A stretch of 64,000 nucleotides of DNA from an uncultured Flavobacteriaceae bacterium. GTDB lineage: Bacteria; Bacteroidota; Bacteroidia; Flavobacteriales; Flavobacteriaceae. The stretch lies in the NCBI GenBank assembly GCA_943789465.1, contig CALSUF010000002.1, positions 248,001 to 312,000 of the forward strand, in the 5' to 3' direction. Position 1 is the first letter of the stretch, and the number at the start of each line of letters is the position of its first letter. The notes beneath the pieces were generated by a model. It was not told where the DNA came from and searched no databases. It worked only from the letters and a program-made list of their open reading frames with translations. This document shows, one piece after another, positions 25,635-35,780 of the stretch. A program made the translations under genes and the position numbers.

Positions 25635-26717
25635 TTATTTTTTGTAAAAAGGAAGTTTTACAATCCTGGCAGTTACTTTTTGTTTTCTAATTACGATACG
25701 TATTTCAGTTCCAACTGCTGCATGATCGGATAAAACATACCCCATTCCAATTCCTTTACCTAACGAAGGCGCCATGGTTCCAGATGTAACAACTCCAATG
25801 ACATTTCCAGAAGTATCTTCTAAAATATAATCTTTTCTAGGGATGCCACGTTCTAGCAACTCAAACCCAACCAAACGTCTTTTAGGACCTTTTTCTTTTT
25901 CAGTTTTAAGTGCTTCAGAATTTGTGAACGGCTTCGTAAACTTTGTAATCCATCCCAAACCAGCCTCAATAGGAGAACTTTGGTCATCGATGTCATTTCC
26001 ATAAAGGCAATACCCCATTTCCAATCGCAAAGTATCTCGAGCCGCTAATCCGATGGGTTTGATTCCATAAGAAGCACCCGCATCTAGCACTTTGTCCCAC
26101 ACTTGTTTAACTTCTGAATTTTTACAATAAATTTCAAAACCACCACTTCCTGTATAACCTGTTGCAGAAATGATGACATGCTCAATCCCTGCAAAATCTG
26201 CCACCACAAAATTATAGAACGCTATGGAAGACAAATCAACGCTAGTTAACGTTTGCATCGCTTCTACAGCTTTGGGACCTTGGATAGCTAATAATGAATA
26301 GGCATCGCTAATATTTTTCATTTCAGCACCCATTGTATTTTTGGAAACGATCCAATCCCAATCCTTTTCTATATTACTGGCATTGACTACAAGTAGATAA
26401 GTTTCTTCTTTAACTTTATATATAATTAAATCATCAACAATACCTCCTTGCTCGTTTGGCAAACAACTGTACTGCGCTTTTCCTATCGTTAGTTTTGAAG
26501 CATCATTTGAAGATACCGATTGAATAAGGTTTAAAGCATTTGGACCTTCAATAAGAAACTCACCCATGTGAGAAACATCAAATACACCAACGTTATTCCT
26601 AACAGTTTCATGTTCGGAATTAACCCCTTCGTATTGAACGGGCATATTGTACCCAGCAAAAGGCACCATTTTGGCACCGAGAGCTTCATGAGTTGATTGG
26701 AGAGCAGTAAATTTCAT
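25635..26717 (-). CDS. gcvT: Glycine cleavage system aminomethyltransferase (T protein)
   Basis: Transfers the methylene carbon of glycine to tetrahydrofolate, releasing ammonia from the lipoyl H protein. The 360 residues carry [16 protein letters not shown] near the N-terminus, DVSHMGE, and the folate-binding catalytic block [22 protein letters not shown]. gcvP and gcvH are not in the window. A -7 box is seen at 26741-26748. The one-carbon units would be interchangeable with those from GlyA, encoded at 31.9 kb. Confidence 0.95.
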   Translation of the reverse strand: MKFTALQSTHEALGAKMVPFAGYNMPVQYEGVNSEHETVRNNVGVFDVSHMGEFLIEGPNALNLIQSVSSNDASKLTIGKAQYSCLPNEQGGIVDDLIIYKVKEETYLLVVNASNIEKDWDWIVSKNTMGAEMKNISDAYSLLAIQGPKAVEAMQTLTSVDLSSIAFYNFVVADFAGIEHVIISATGYTGSGGFEIYCKNSEVKQVWDKVLDAGASYGIKPIGLAARDTLRLEMGYCLYGNDIDDQSSPIEAGLGWITKFTKPFTNSEALKTEKEKGPKRRLVGFELLERGIPRKDYILEDTSGNVIGVVTSGTMAPSLGKGIGMGYVLSDHAAVGTEIRIVIRKQKVTARIVKLPFYKK

Positions 26718-26740
26718 AATTAATTAAATTTATAACACGA

Positions 26741-26748
26741 CAAATCTA
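26741..26748 (-). promoter_or_regulatory. -7 box for gcvT
   Basis: TAGATTTG on the minus strand, 24 bases before the gcvT ATG. Confidence 0.6.
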
Positions 26749-26772
26749 ATCAAAAATAAGAATCGAAATGAA

Positions 26773-28068
26773 TTAAAGCTGTGTTAAAAATGCTTTAAAT
26801 TCTGAATAGTCCTTAATGTCAGTAGCCACTTTTTGTTTGTCAATGACAGATTTTATTTGTGGAGGCAAAGGAATTTTAATATCAATAACTTCTTTAACCA
26901 CATCTAAAAACTTTGTTGGGTGGGCAGTTTCCAAAAACACACAATGTGCTTGCGGGTTGGTTTCTAAATAGGATTTGCAACCTAAATAACCAACGGCTCC
27001 GTGCGGATCGGCAACATAATTAGTAGTCTTATAAATCTCGTCTAACGCTTGTTTTGTTTCTTCATCGGTAAAGCTGTACGAAGATAAATTTGATTTTAAA
27101 GTTTCAAAGTTATTGTTATAAATGGCTTGAATTCGAATAAAATTACTTGGATTTCCCACATCCATAGCATTACTCACGGTTTGAACTGATGGTTTTGGAT
27201 CGTAAGAATTAGACTCTAAATAACGAGTCACTACATTATTATCGTTATTGGAAGCGATAAAATGTTTAATAGGTAAGCCTAATTTTTGTGCAATCATTCC
27301 AGCACATACATTTCCAAAATTTCCACTTGGAACTGAAAACACGATATCTTTTGAATTGTTTTTAAGCTGCTTATACGCAAACATAAAATAAAACAGTTGG
27401 GGAAGCCATCGTGCAACATTGATAGAGTTTGCAGATGTTAATTGCATAACTGATGTAAGGTCATCATCTAGAAACGCTTTTTTTACCATGTCCTGACAAT
27501 CATCAAAAGTACCTTCAACTTCAAGTGCAGTGATGTTTTGACCTAAAGTCGTTAATTGTTTTTCTTGGATATTACTAACTTTTCCGCTTGGATATAAAAT
27601 TACAACGCGCACACCTTTAACTCCCAAGAACCCATTGGCTACAGCACCTCCAGTATCTCCAGAAGTTGCAACTAATACGGTTACTTCGTTAGAATTGTCC
27701 TTATTGAAATAGCCTAAACAACGTGCCATAAAACGGGCGCCAACATCCTTAAATGCCATAGTGGGACCATGAAATAGTTCGAGTGTTGAAATGGATTTTG
27801 TAAGGTTCACTACTGGAAAATCAAAATTGAGTGTTTCTGATACGATAGTTCTTAAAACGGTTTCAGGAATTTCGGGGGTTATAAATTGTTTAATCGCTTC
27901 AAAGGCAATAGCTTCATTTGATAGGGTTTCTATATTCTCAAAAAAAGAAGCGTCCAAAGGCGTTATACTTTCAGGAAAATACAAACCTCTATCTGGAGCA
28001 AGTCCTTTAATGACCGCATTTTCAAAAGTGGTTGTTGGAGCTATATTATTTAAACTGTAATAGTTCAT
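26773..28068 (-). CDS. thrC: Threonine synthase
   Basis: PLP enzyme converting O-phosphohomoserine to threonine. The 431 residues have the PLP-lysine segment GPTMAFKDVGARF near 95-107, the ATSGDTGGAVANGF phosphate loop, and the GNFGNVCAG motif. It is the last gene of thrA-thrB-thrC, 8 bases after thrB, so its expression should follow the leader upstream of thrA. Confidence 0.95.
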   Translation of the reverse strand: MNYYSLNNIAPTTTFENAVIKGLAPDRGLYFPESITPLDASFFENIETLSNEAIAFEAIKQFITPEIPETVLRTIVSETLNFDFPVVNLTKSISTLELFHGPTMAFKDVGARFMARCLGYFNKDNSNEVTVLVATSGDTGGAVANGFLGVKGVRVVILYPSGKVSNIQEKQLTTLGQNITALEVEGTFDDCQDMVKKAFLDDDLTSVMQLTSANSINVARWLPQLFYFMFAYKQLKNNSKDIVFSVPSGNFGNVCAGMIAQKLGLPIKHFIASNNDNNVVTRYLESNSYDPKPSVQTVSNAMDVGNPSNFIRIQAIYNNNFETLKSNLSSYSFTDEETKQALDEIYKTTNYVADPHGAVGYLGCKSYLETNPQAHCVFLETAHPTKFLDVVKEVIDIKIPLPPQIKSVIDKQKVATDIKDYSEFKAFLTQL

Positions 28069-28076
28069 GTTTAGTT

Positions 28077-29000
28077 TTATTTTAAATGTTTAATACCGTT
28101 TAAATTGATTTTTGAAACATAAATTTCAAATGGAATATTTTGTTTCTCATAGGTTTCTCTAATGGCTTTTTCAACATCTAATGCAGAAGTTTTACTTTTA
28201 CATAAACTAAAGACAGAAGGTCCTGAACCCGAAATTCCAGTACCCAAGGCACCATATGATAAAGCTGTTTTTTTAATGCTTTCAAATCCTGGGATGAGTT
28301 GACTTCTAAAAGGCTCCACAACCACATCTTTTAAAGAACGACTGATCAAATCATAGTTGTTGGTATGGAGTCCATGAATAAGACTTCCTACATTGGACCA
28401 CTGCGTTATTGCATCTTTTAGAGCAATAGTTTTTGGAAGTATTTTTCGTGCATCCGAAGTTTTTATTTCAATTTGAGGGTGAATCACCACGGCAAACAAA
28501 TCGGAAGGTGTTGGGATTTGAAGTACTTCTAGAGAATCTAAACTTTTTACCAATGTAAAGCCACCAAACAGAGCAGGTGCAATATTATCAGCATGTTCAC
28601 TTTGACTGGCCACGGCTTCGCCTTTCATAGCAAAGGCTGTAAGCTCTGTTTTAGAATAGGGGTTTCCGAGCAGTACATTCATTCCGTACACACTTCCTAC
28701 AGCACTCGCAGAACTACTGCCAACACCGCTTCCAGGTTTGATGTGTTTATATATTTCAATTTCAAAACCACAATCTGGTTTTGCGGCCTCATACATTGCT
28801 AATGCGGAAACTCCAGCTACATTTTTTTCAACTTCAAACGGAAGGTCATAACCTTCAATTTTTGTTATTCTAATTCCTTTTTCTACAGATTTACGAATAA
28901 CCATTTCATCTCCAATAGAATCCAAGCAAAACCCGAGAACATCAAATCCACAGGAAACATTTGCAACAGTTGCTGGAGAAAATAGTCTGATTTCGTTCAT
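28077..29000 (-). CDS. thrB: Homoserine kinase
   Basis: GHMP-family kinase that makes O-phosphohomoserine. The 307 residues show the ATP loop IKPGSGVGSSSASAVG near 88-103, the N-terminal SPATVANVSCGFDVLGF, and the C-terminal GTGISGSGPSVFSL. Its ATG overlaps the thrA stop by one base, which suggests translational coupling. Confidence 0.95.
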   Translation of the reverse strand: MNEIRLFSPATVANVSCGFDVLGFCLDSIGDEMVIRKSVEKGIRITKIEGYDLPFEVEKNVAGVSALAMYEAAKPDCGFEIEIYKHIKPGSGVGSSSASAVGSVYGMNVLLGNPYSKTELTAFAMKGEAVASQSEHADNIAPALFGGFTLVKSLDSLEVLQIPTPSDLFAVVIHPQIEIKTSDARKILPKTIALKDAITQWSNVGSLIHGLHTNNYDLISRSLKDVVVEPFRSQLIPGFESIKKTALSYGALGTGISGSGPSVFSLCKSKTSALDVEKAIRETYEKQNIPFEIYVSKINLNGIKHLK

Positions 29001-31453
29001 TAGTTTGTGTTTGAAATTCTAATAATATCTGCAAATAAACCAGACGCTGTTACTTCAGATCCTGCTCCAGCTCCTTTAATAATCATGGGTTGATCGCTGT
29101 AGCGATTTGTATAAAACATCACAATATTATCTTTTCCTTCTAGGTTATAAAAAGGATGACCTACTGGTATTTCTTTCAAACCTACTTTAGACGCACCGTC
29201 TTTAAATTCTGCTACATACTTCAATTGACAGTTGTTTTCTTCAGCATTTGCAAACAATTTTTGAAACAACGCTTCATGCGTTTTTAAGGTTTCATAAAAA
29301 GCATCTACTGAATTAGCTTCCATACATTCTTTTGGTAAAAACGCTTCATTTTGAATGTCGTCCATTTCTAACATCTCTCCACTTTCTCTTGCTAAAATTA
29401 ATAATTTTCTGGCAACATCCACACCACTCAAATCAATTCGAGGATCTGGTTCTGTATAACCTTCTGCTTGTGCTTGTTTAACCACGTCGTGAAAGGTATT
29501 ATTTTTATTAAAATTATTAAAGATAAAATTCAAACTTCCAGATAGGACAGCATTAATGGTGTTAACGTTATCACCTGAAACGATTAGGTTTTTCAATGTA
29601 TCAATAACAGGTAATCCAGCACCAACATTAGTTTCAAATAAAAATGGTACGTTGTATTTATGTGAAAGTTGCTTTAATTCTTTATAGTTTTCAATAGCAC
29701 TTGAACACGCAATTTTATTGCAGGCAACTACGGCTATACTTTGTTTTAAATAGTGCGCATAGGTATTAGCGATGGCTTCATTAGCTGTAATGTCTATAAA
29801 AATTGAGTTTCTTAAATTTAATTCTTTGGCAGCTTCAAAAAAGGCCATCGGTTCTGTAGGTTGACCATTTTTTAGTAAAACTTCCCAGTTAGACACATCT
29901 AATCCATTTTCATCAAACACCATTGTTTTAGAATTAGAAAGCGCGATAACTTTTATTTTAATTTTTAGGGTAGATTTTATGTACTTTTTCTGTTGGTTAA
30001 TCTGATTAATTAATGATTTACCTACATTTCCAACACCCGCAATAAATAGGTTTACCTGTTTAGTTTGTTCTTCAAAAAATTGTTCATGTAAACAATTTAG
30101 AGCTTTTTTCACATCAGATTCAGAAATCACAGCTGAAATATTTCGTTCCGATGCGCCTTGTGCTATGACTCTAATATTGACATTATTTTTACCCAACGTG
30201 CTAAACATTTTTCCACTGATCCCCTGATGACTTTTCATTTTATCTCCTACAACAGCCACAATGGATAAGTTTGACTCAATGACTAATGGATCAATTTTGA
30301 ATAATGAAATTTCATTTTCAAATTCTTTATCAATTACTGCTTTTGCAGCTAATGCATCCGAATCTGAAACCCCTATACAAATTGAATGTTCAGAAGATGC
30401 TTGTGTAATAATGATGACATTTATTTTGGAATGTGCCAAGGTTTCAAACAACCGTTTAGAAAACCCAGGAATTCCTACCATTCCATTTCCTTGAAGTGTT
30501 AATAGAGATACATTGTTAATGTTGCTAATCCCTTTGATAGGAAACTTGGAACCGTTCTCGACAACTTTAGTAATCAAGGTCCCAGCATCTTCAGGAGCTA
30601 ATGTGTTTTTGATGAGTAAGGGGATATTTTTTCTAAGCACAGGCTGAACCGTTGGTGGGTACAGTACTTTAGCACCAAAGTGCGATAATTCGATGGCTTC
30701 CAGATATGATAATTTAGCGATAGGTTTCGCATGTTTTACCATCTTTGGATTAGAAGTAAACATACCGCTTACATCTGTCCATATTTGTAAAACACTTACA
30801 TTTAACGCCGCTGCAATGATTGCAGCAGTATAATCAGATCCTCCGCGTCCAAGCGTTGTAATTTCATCGTGTTCTGATTTTGATATAAACCCCGGTAAAA
30901 TGGTAACCATTTTTTGGTTATTCTCAAAATACGTCGTTATATTTGAGTTAGTTTCTTCAAAATTTACGGCCGCATTAGTGAAATTTGAATCTGTTACAAT
31001 TAAGTTTTGAGAATTTTTCAATTGTACATTAAGTCCTTTAGATTTCATAGCTTCATAAATAATTAAGGAAGAAATCAATTCTCCAAAACTGAGGAGTTTA
31101 TCTGTAGTTTTGGGAGATAATTCATTAATTAAATAAACCCCATCTAAGAGTTTTCCAAGTCGTGAAAGATGCTCTAAAACTATATCTGTAGTAGCTTCAT
31201 GGACTTCGCCGCTCAATAAACCATCAATAACTTCGATGTGTTTTAGACGTAGCGCTTCAAAGTTTTCTTTATAGCTTTGATCTTTGTTGATAGCTTTATC
31301 AGCAGCTGTAAGCAATTTATCTGTAATTCCTCCAACTGCAGAAACAACGACTACTATGTTTTCAGAAGCCGATTCTTCTTTTACGATTTTTATGACTTTA
31401 GATATATTTTTTGAAGAACCTACAGATGTTCCTCCAAATTTTAAAACTTTCAT
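29000..31453 (-). CDS. thrA: Bifunctional aspartokinase/homoserine dehydrogenase
   Basis: First and third steps from aspartate to threonine in one 817-residue protein. The aspartokinase part (about 1-290) starts MKVLKFGGTSVGS and has TLGRGGSDYTAA. Two ACT-type regulatory units follow (about 310-450; GNGMVGIPGFSKRLFE, GISGKMFSTLGKNNVN), where threonine would inhibit. The homoserine dehydrogenase part (about 465-817) has the NAD(P) loop FIAGVGNVGKSL and the GLPVIDTLKNL and YTEPDPRIDLSG blocks. A roughly 200-base leader with a Thr/Ile-rich small frame precedes it. Confidence 0.95.
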   Translation of the reverse strand: MKVLKFGGTSVGSSKNISKVIKIVKEESASENIVVVVSAVGGITDKLLTAADKAINKDQSYKENFEALRLKHIEVIDGLLSGEVHEATTDIVLEHLSRLGKLLDGVYLINELSPKTTDKLLSFGELISSLIIYEAMKSKGLNVQLKNSQNLIVTDSNFTNAAVNFEETNSNITTYFENNQKMVTILPGFISKSEHDEITTLGRGGSDYTAAIIAAALNVSVLQIWTDVSGMFTSNPKMVKHAKPIAKLSYLEAIELSHFGAKVLYPPTVQPVLRKNIPLLIKNTLAPEDAGTLITKVVENGSKFPIKGISNINNVSLLTLQGNGMVGIPGFSKRLFETLAHSKINVIIITQASSEHSICIGVSDSDALAAKAVIDKEFENEISLFKIDPLVIESNLSIVAVVGDKMKSHQGISGKMFSTLGKNNVNIRVIAQGASERNISAVISESDVKKALNCLHEQFFEEQTKQVNLFIAGVGNVGKSLINQINQQKKYIKSTLKIKIKVIALSNSKTMVFDENGLDVSNWEVLLKNGQPTEPMAFFEAAKELNLRNSIFIDITANEAIANTYAHYLKQSIAVVACNKIACSSAIENYKELKQLSHKYNVPFLFETNVGAGLPVIDTLKNLIVSGDNVNTINAVLSGSLNFIFNNFNKNNTFHDVVKQAQAEGYTEPDPRIDLSGVDVARKLLILARESGEMLEMDDIQNEAFLPKECMEANSVDAFYETLKTHEALFQKLFANAEENNCQLKYVAEFKDGASKVGLKEIPVGHPFYNLEGKDNIVMFYTNRYSDQPMIIKGAGAGSEVTASGLFADIIRISNTN

Positions 31454-31479
31454 TCTATTTTTTTTATATTTTAATGGAA

Positions 31480-31505
31480 ACTATTGTTTGAGATAAAACA
31501 ATAGT
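31480..31505 (-). promoter_or_regulatory. Hairpin in the thr leader
   Basis: Perfect ten-pair stem, 31496-31505 with 31480-31489, loop of six, between the small leader frame and thrA. It has no T-run after it on the minus strand, so it is not a standard terminator. A second, smaller hairpin (ACCC with GGGT, 31536-31547) lies inside the end of the leader frame. Possible attenuation or mRNA stability element. Confidence 0.45.
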
Positions 31506-31520
31506 GCTAGGGGACGAGTT

Positions 31521-31637
31521 TTATATAAGATATAAACCCAAAAGGGTACTAATAATAATTGTAGTTATTACAAAAATTGAATTCATTTGGAAAAATTCCA
31601 TTGATGATGATTTTAAAGTATCAATTGATTGTAGCAT
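31521..31637 (-). CDS. Candidate thr operon leader peptide
   Basis: A 38-codon frame, ATG at 31637, stop at 31521, begins about 20 bases after two -7 boxes and ends 67 bases before thrA. Its middle reads VITTIIIST (codons 23-31): Thr and Ile codons, the same pair that controls the E. coli thr operon through ThrL. The C-terminal half is also hydrophobic, so a small membrane protein is the alternative. No Shine-Dalgarno is seen, as usual in this phylum. The evidence is codon content and position only. A second ATG at codon 13 or 18 could be the real start without losing the Thr/Ile run. Confidence 0.5.
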   Translation of the reverse strand: MLQSIDTLKSSSMEFFQMNSIFVITTIIISTLLGLYLI

Positions 31638-31657
31638 CAGTATCTTTTAATTACTTC

Positions 31658-31674
31658 CAAAAGTATCAAATCTA
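31658..31674 (-). promoter_or_regulatory. Two -7 boxes for the thr operon
   Basis: TAGATTTG (31667-31674) and TACTTTTG (31658-31665) on the minus strand, both matching TAnnTTTG. Either would start a transcript about 200 bases before the thrA ATG and just before the candidate leader peptide. Confidence 0.6.
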
Positions 31675-31896
31675 AGGTTAAAAAAAAAAAAATGAAGAAA
31701 TTTTGTAGATTATTGATTTTTGAGTAGAAATATTCCTTTTTTTGAGTTAAAATCAATGTATTTATGAACTATTAATAATCATCTTTCTGGTTGCTGTAAT
31801 GCATTACAAAAACACGATTTTTAAAATGTTAATGACTGTTTAATAAATAGTATTTCAAATTATTATTTTTTTATGAATTTAAACCAATCTTATCCT

Positions 31897-31904
31897 TAAT
31901 TTTG
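31897..31904 (+). promoter_or_regulatory. -7 box for glyA
   Basis: TAATTTTG, 28 bases before the glyA ATG. The rest of the region between the thr boxes and here (about 31680-31890) is A/T-rich with no frame or hairpin that I can support. Confidence 0.65.
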
Positions 31905-31932
31905 CAGCCATAAACATTTCAATAAATTACAC

Positions 31933-33204
31933 ATGCAACGCGACGAACAAATTTTTGAATTAATTGAAGCTGAAAAAGAACGCCAAATCAATGGAATTGA
32001 ATTGATTGCGTCTGAAAATTTCACAAGTGAACAAGTTATGGAAGCTACCGGATCGGTATTGACCAATAAATACGCTGAGGGATATCCTGGAAAGCGTTAT
32101 TACGGAGGTTGTGAGGTTGTCGATGAAGTAGAGCAAATTGCTATTGATCGCGCTAAAACACTTTTTGGAGCTGCCTGGGCAAATGTGCAACCACACTCTG
32201 GGAGTCAAGCCAATACAGCCGTATTTCATGCCTGTTTAAAAGTAGGTGACAAAATCTTAGGGTTTGATTTGTCTCATGGAGGACATTTAACGCATGGGTC
32301 GCCTGTTAATTTTTCTGGTCGTTTATACGATCCTGTATTTTATGGTGTTGAAAAAGAAACCGGTGTTTTGAATTATGATAAAATCCAAGAAATTGCAACT
32401 AAAGAGCAACCAAAATTAATCATTGCTGGGGCCTCTGCTTACTCTAGAGATATTGATTTTGAGCGTTTTAGAGTTATTGCCGATAGTGTAGGTGCTATTT
32501 TACTAGCTGATATTTCGCATCCCTCTGGACTGATCGCCAAAGGTATTTTAAACGATCCTTTACCTCATTGTCATATAGTTACCACAACAACTCACAAAAC
32601 CTTAAGAGGGCCTCGTGGAGGGCTTATTATGATGGGTAAAGACTTTGAAAACCCATTTGGAATCACATTGAAATCTGGAAAAGTTCGTATGATGTCTTCT
32701 TTATTAGATTCTGCAATTTTTCCTGGAAATCAAGGAGGTCCTTTGGAGCATGTGATTGCTGGAAAAGCGATTGCTTTTGGAGAAGCGTTGACAGATGAAT
32801 TTTTACATTATATTTTACAAGTTAAAAAGAATGCGGATGCTATGGCAAAAGCATTTGTGAAACGGGACTACCATTTGATTTCTGGGGGAACAGACAACCA
32901 TATGATGTTGATTGATTTAAGGAATAAAAATATTACTGGAAAAGATGCTGAACAAGCACTTGTTAAAGCAGATATCACTGTGAATAAAAACATGGTACCA
33001 TTTGACACACAGAGTCCATTTGTAACTTCTGGTATTCGTGTAGGAACCCCTGCAATTACCACACGTGGAATGGTTGAAGCTGATATGGAAACAGTTGTAG
33101 AGCTGATTGATCAAGTACTTAATAATCATGAAGACGAGGCGAAACTTAAAGCAATTTCAGAACAAGTAAATGCATTGATGAGTCACCGCCCATTATTTGC
33201 TTAA
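31933..33204 (+). CDS. glyA: Serine hydroxymethyltransferase
   Basis: PLP enzyme that interconverts serine and glycine and charges tetrahydrofolate with a one-carbon unit. The 423 residues include [11 protein letters not shown] near the N-terminus, [19 protein letters not shown], and K222 in [14 protein letters not shown] as the PLP lysine. It stands alone between a -7 box and a strong terminator. Functionally it pairs with GcvT, encoded in this window. Confidence 0.96.
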   Translation: MQRDEQIFELIEAEKERQINGIELIASENFTSEQVMEATGSVLTNKYAEGYPGKRYYGGCEVVDEVEQIAIDRAKTLFGAAWANVQPHSGSQANTAVFHACLKVGDKILGFDLSHGGHLTHGSPVNFSGRLYDPVFYGVEKETGVLNYDKIQEIATKEQPKLIIAGASAYSRDIDFERFRVIADSVGAILLADISHPSGLIAKGILNDPLPHCHIVTTTTHKTLRGPRGGLIMMGKDFENPFGITLKSGKVRMMSSLLDSAIFPGNQGGPLEHVIAGKAIAFGEALTDEFLHYILQVKKNADAMAKAFVKRDYHLISGGTDNHMMLIDLRNKNITGKDAEQALVKADITVNKNMVPFDTQSPFVTSGIRVGTPAITTRGMVEADMETVVELIDQVLNNHEDEAKLKAISEQVNALMSHRPLFA

Positions 33205-33225
33205 ATCCATAAAAATGTTTAAAAA

Positions 33226-33257
33226 AACCTTCTAATGCAATTAGGAGGTTTTTTTAT
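33226..33257 (+). terminator. Terminator of glyA
   Basis: Eleven-pair stem with one wobble, 33226-33236 with 33240-33250, followed by a run of T to 33255. Confidence 0.85.
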
Positions 33258-33326
33258 TAGAACATATTTTCATTAAGACACTGATACTACAGTTTATTAT
33301 GTATTTATTGATTTGTACCATAAACA

Positions 33327-33354
33327 AAAAAGTCACTTTTAGAGTGACTTTTTT
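33327..33354 (-). terminator. Terminator of the Omp28-like gene
   Basis: Stem AGTCACT (33331-33337) with AGTGACT (33343-33349), flanked by A-run and T-run, just past the stop of the minus-strand lipoprotein gene; it may also back up the glyA terminator. Confidence 0.75.
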
Positions 33355-33386
33355 GTAGTATAATTTTTAAGTATTAATTAAACAAA

Positions 33387-34745
33387 TTAATCAAAAGCTT
33401 TCGTTTCACCAACATGTACTTCCTGAACGTTATAAATATCATAGTGCGGAGCGTCCGTGTGCGTTGTGTTAAAATAATCAACAAAGGTTTTGGTGTATGT
33501 GTTTCTTACAAATGCAATTACTTTTAAATTGGCAATATCATCTATATTTGATGGTAAATCCAATCCAGTTATGCTTCTAGTAAAAACTCCTGACGCAACG
33601 GCATTAGAAGCAGTTATTACATCCCCTAATTGATCTGTATAAACGTCTCTTAATACATCTTTATGAACATAATTAATGCCTTGAGAAGACCCTGATTGAG
33701 GGGTAGAAACTGTGACATTGTCTTCCACTAAGTATAACATCAATTTTACTTCTTCAATAGGAGTTTCATTGAATCCTACCTTGACTTCTAAATCTAGTTT
33801 TCCACCAACAATAGCAGCATCCAAAGCTAAACCAACAGTAGCGGTTTCTGCTAATTCAGAATTCACTTGTGACATACTTCCGTAATTCCATCTTGTATCG
33901 GGCCCGTTTACATAAACTGTAGGAAAGCCTGTAACCTTGTAATAATTAGACCAATATGCAGTCTCAGGAATTTCCATAGGATCTCCATTACCAGCATGAT
34001 ATCCGACACTAAATATATTTGAATTAGCATTGATAGCATTTGTAATTGCGGCCCCAGCTGGTGGACATTGTGGACACCAAGTTCCTGTAAAATCTTCTAA
34101 AAGAGCTTTTTTTGTAAAAGTTGCAGGAGCTCCAGAATTTGTAAATGAAGAGATGTCGCTAAATTCAGTGGCGGTTTCTATATAGATAGTTATCGAATTG
34201 GATGTTAGACCTTCGTAAGTTGCTTCAAAATTATAAGTGCCATCTGCAGTAAATTGATATGGATTGGAAATAACATCCGATCCATTTAAAGTAAATTCAG
34301 CTAAATTAGTAATTGTATTATTAAAGTTGTCAGTGACAGTAAATGTTGCAAAGTCACCATTATTATAACGCTCTTGATCAAAACTTAGTTCAATACTAGA
34401 AGGCGGTACATTTGTTACAGTAATTGTGACTGTATTTGACGTTAAGTCTTCAAAAGTTGCAACCACTTCATAAACCCCCTCAAAATTAAATAATAAAGGA
34501 TTTGAAACAGCTACACCATCTAGCTTTAAAGAAGATAAACTTGTTAGGTCAGTGGAGGTGTTTGATGTAACGACAAACGATACTAAAGAATTTGTATTAA
34601 CTTCATTTGAAGCTGTAGATAATACTATTGACGTGACTTCTTCATTATCGGTTCCTGTTTCAGAACTTACAGGTTCGTTATTATCAGAACAACTAGATAA
34701 TACTAACCCAAGAAGAATAAATTTAAAGAGAATAGATGTTTTCAT
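33387..34745 (-). CDS. Omp28-related lipoprotein with thioredoxin fold
   Basis: A 452-residue lipoprotein: signal MKTSILFKFILLGLVLSSC with Cys19 as lipidation site. Two or more Ig-like beta repeats (about 35-115 and 115-195; each with LTSNTVTITV or LTSNSITIYI endings) precede a thioredoxin-like domain with LLEDFTGTWCPQCPPA near 215-230; the CPQC pair is the redox site. The family was first named for Porphyromonas Omp28 and is widespread in Bacteroidota. It probably faces the outside or the periplasm of the outer membrane. Substrate unknown. It has its own terminator and no operon partner. Confidence 0.85.
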   Translation of the reverse strand: MKTSILFKFILLGLVLSSCSDNNEPVSSETGTDNEEVTSIVLSTASNEVNTNSLVSFVVTSNTSTDLTSLSSLKLDGVAVSNPLLFNFEGVYEVVATFEDLTSNTVTITVTNVPPSSIELSFDQERYNNGDFATFTVTDNFNNTITNLAEFTLNGSDVISNPYQFTADGTYNFEATYEGLTSNSITIYIETATEFSDISSFTNSGAPATFTKKALLEDFTGTWCPQCPPAGAAITNAINANSNIFSVGYHAGNGDPMEIPETAYWSNYYKVTGFPTVYVNGPDTRWNYGSMSQVNSELAETATVGLALDAAIVGGKLDLEVKVGFNETPIEEVKLMLYLVEDNVTVSTPQSGSSQGINYVHKDVLRDVYTDQLGDVITASNAVASGVFTRSITGLDLPSNIDDIANLKVIAFVRNTYTKTFVDYFNTTHTDAPHYDIYNVQEVHVGETKAFD

Positions 34746-34962
34746 GTTTTGTTTAATTTATTATCAAAACAAATAAACAAAATAATACTGATAATCAAAC
34801 AATATATGGCTTTCAATTACGGACTTTTAGATATATGGTTTGATTATAATTATGAATTCTCTCTAAAATGAATTCAAGTCCAAAAAATATTCTTTAAAAA
34901 TAATTTCTATCGATTGTATTCACAAAACATTTATTAAGGAATTATATTTGAAAGCATTTCAC

Positions 34963-34970
34963 TATCTTTG
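34963..34970 (+). promoter_or_regulatory. -7 box for fabG
   Basis: TATCTTTG; its last three bases form the TTG at 34968 where the longest frame begins, so translation should start at the ATG at 34998. Confidence 0.7.
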
Positions 34971-34997
34971 AGGCCATTAATTTTTACAGTTACTATC

Positions 34998-35744
34998 ATG
35001 AAATTATTAGAAGGAAAGACAGCTATTATCACTGGGGCGAGTCGTGGCATTGGAAAAGGAATTGCTACCGTTTTTGCTCAGCATGGCGCTAATGTAGCTT
35101 TCACATACAGTGCATCTGTAGAAGCTGCCAAACTTTTAGAAACAGAATTACAGGCCTTTGGAACTACAATTAAAGGATATCAAAGCAATGCTGCTAATTT
35201 TAGCGATGCTCAACAATTAGCAGTAGATGTTCTAACTGATTTTGGAGGGATTGATATTCTTATAAACAACGCAGGGATTACAAAAGATAATTTACTCATG
35301 CGCATGGGAGAAGATGATTTTGATAAAGTTATTGAGGTCAACCTAAAGTCCGTTTTTAATATGACTAAAGCTGTGCAACGCACTATGTTAAAACAGCGTA
35401 AAGGTTCTATCATTAATATGAGTTCAGTTGTAGGTGTCAAGGGAAATGCAGGTCAAACCAATTATGCAGCTTCAAAGGCTGGTATCATAGGTTTTTCTAA
35501 ATCTGTAGCTTTAGAGCTTGGATCAAGAAATATTAGAAGTAATGTAATTGCTCCAGGGTTTATTGAAACTGAAATGACGGCTAAGCTAGATGAAGCAACC
35601 GTTGCTGGATGGCGTTCTGGAATTCCATTAAAACGGGGAGGTTCTCCTGAAGATATTGCTAATGCTTGTGTCTTTCTTGCCAGTGATTTATCCAGTTACA
35701 TCACAGGACAAACCATCAATGTTGATGGGGGAATGCTTACTTAA
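34998..35744 (+). CDS. fabG: 3-oxoacyl-[acyl-carrier-protein] reductase
   Basis: NADPH-dependent SDR that reduces beta-ketoacyl-ACP in fatty acid elongation. 248 residues from ATG 34998: cofactor loop TGASRGIGKG near 12-21, NNAG, catalytic Ser in NMSSVVG, Y156 and K160 in YAASKAG, and the C-terminal DGGM. The start is fixed by the promoter box that covers the earlier TTG. It is 36 bases before a VWA-type membrane protein gene and may be co-transcribed, with no clear link in function. Confidence 0.93.
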   Translation: MKLLEGKTAIITGASRGIGKGIATVFAQHGANVAFTYSASVEAAKLLETELQAFGTTIKGYQSNAANFSDAQQLAVDVLTDFGGIDILINNAGITKDNLLMRMGEDDFDKVIEVNLKSVFNMTKAVQRTMLKQRKGSIINMSSVVGVKGNAGQTNYAASKAGIIGFSKSVALELGSRNIRSNVIAPGFIETEMTAKLDEATVAGWRSGIPLKRGGSPEDIANACVFLASDLSSYITGQTINVDGGMLT

Positions 35745-35780
35745 TTAGTTTTTAAAGTAGCTGTTTCAGCTCATTTAATT

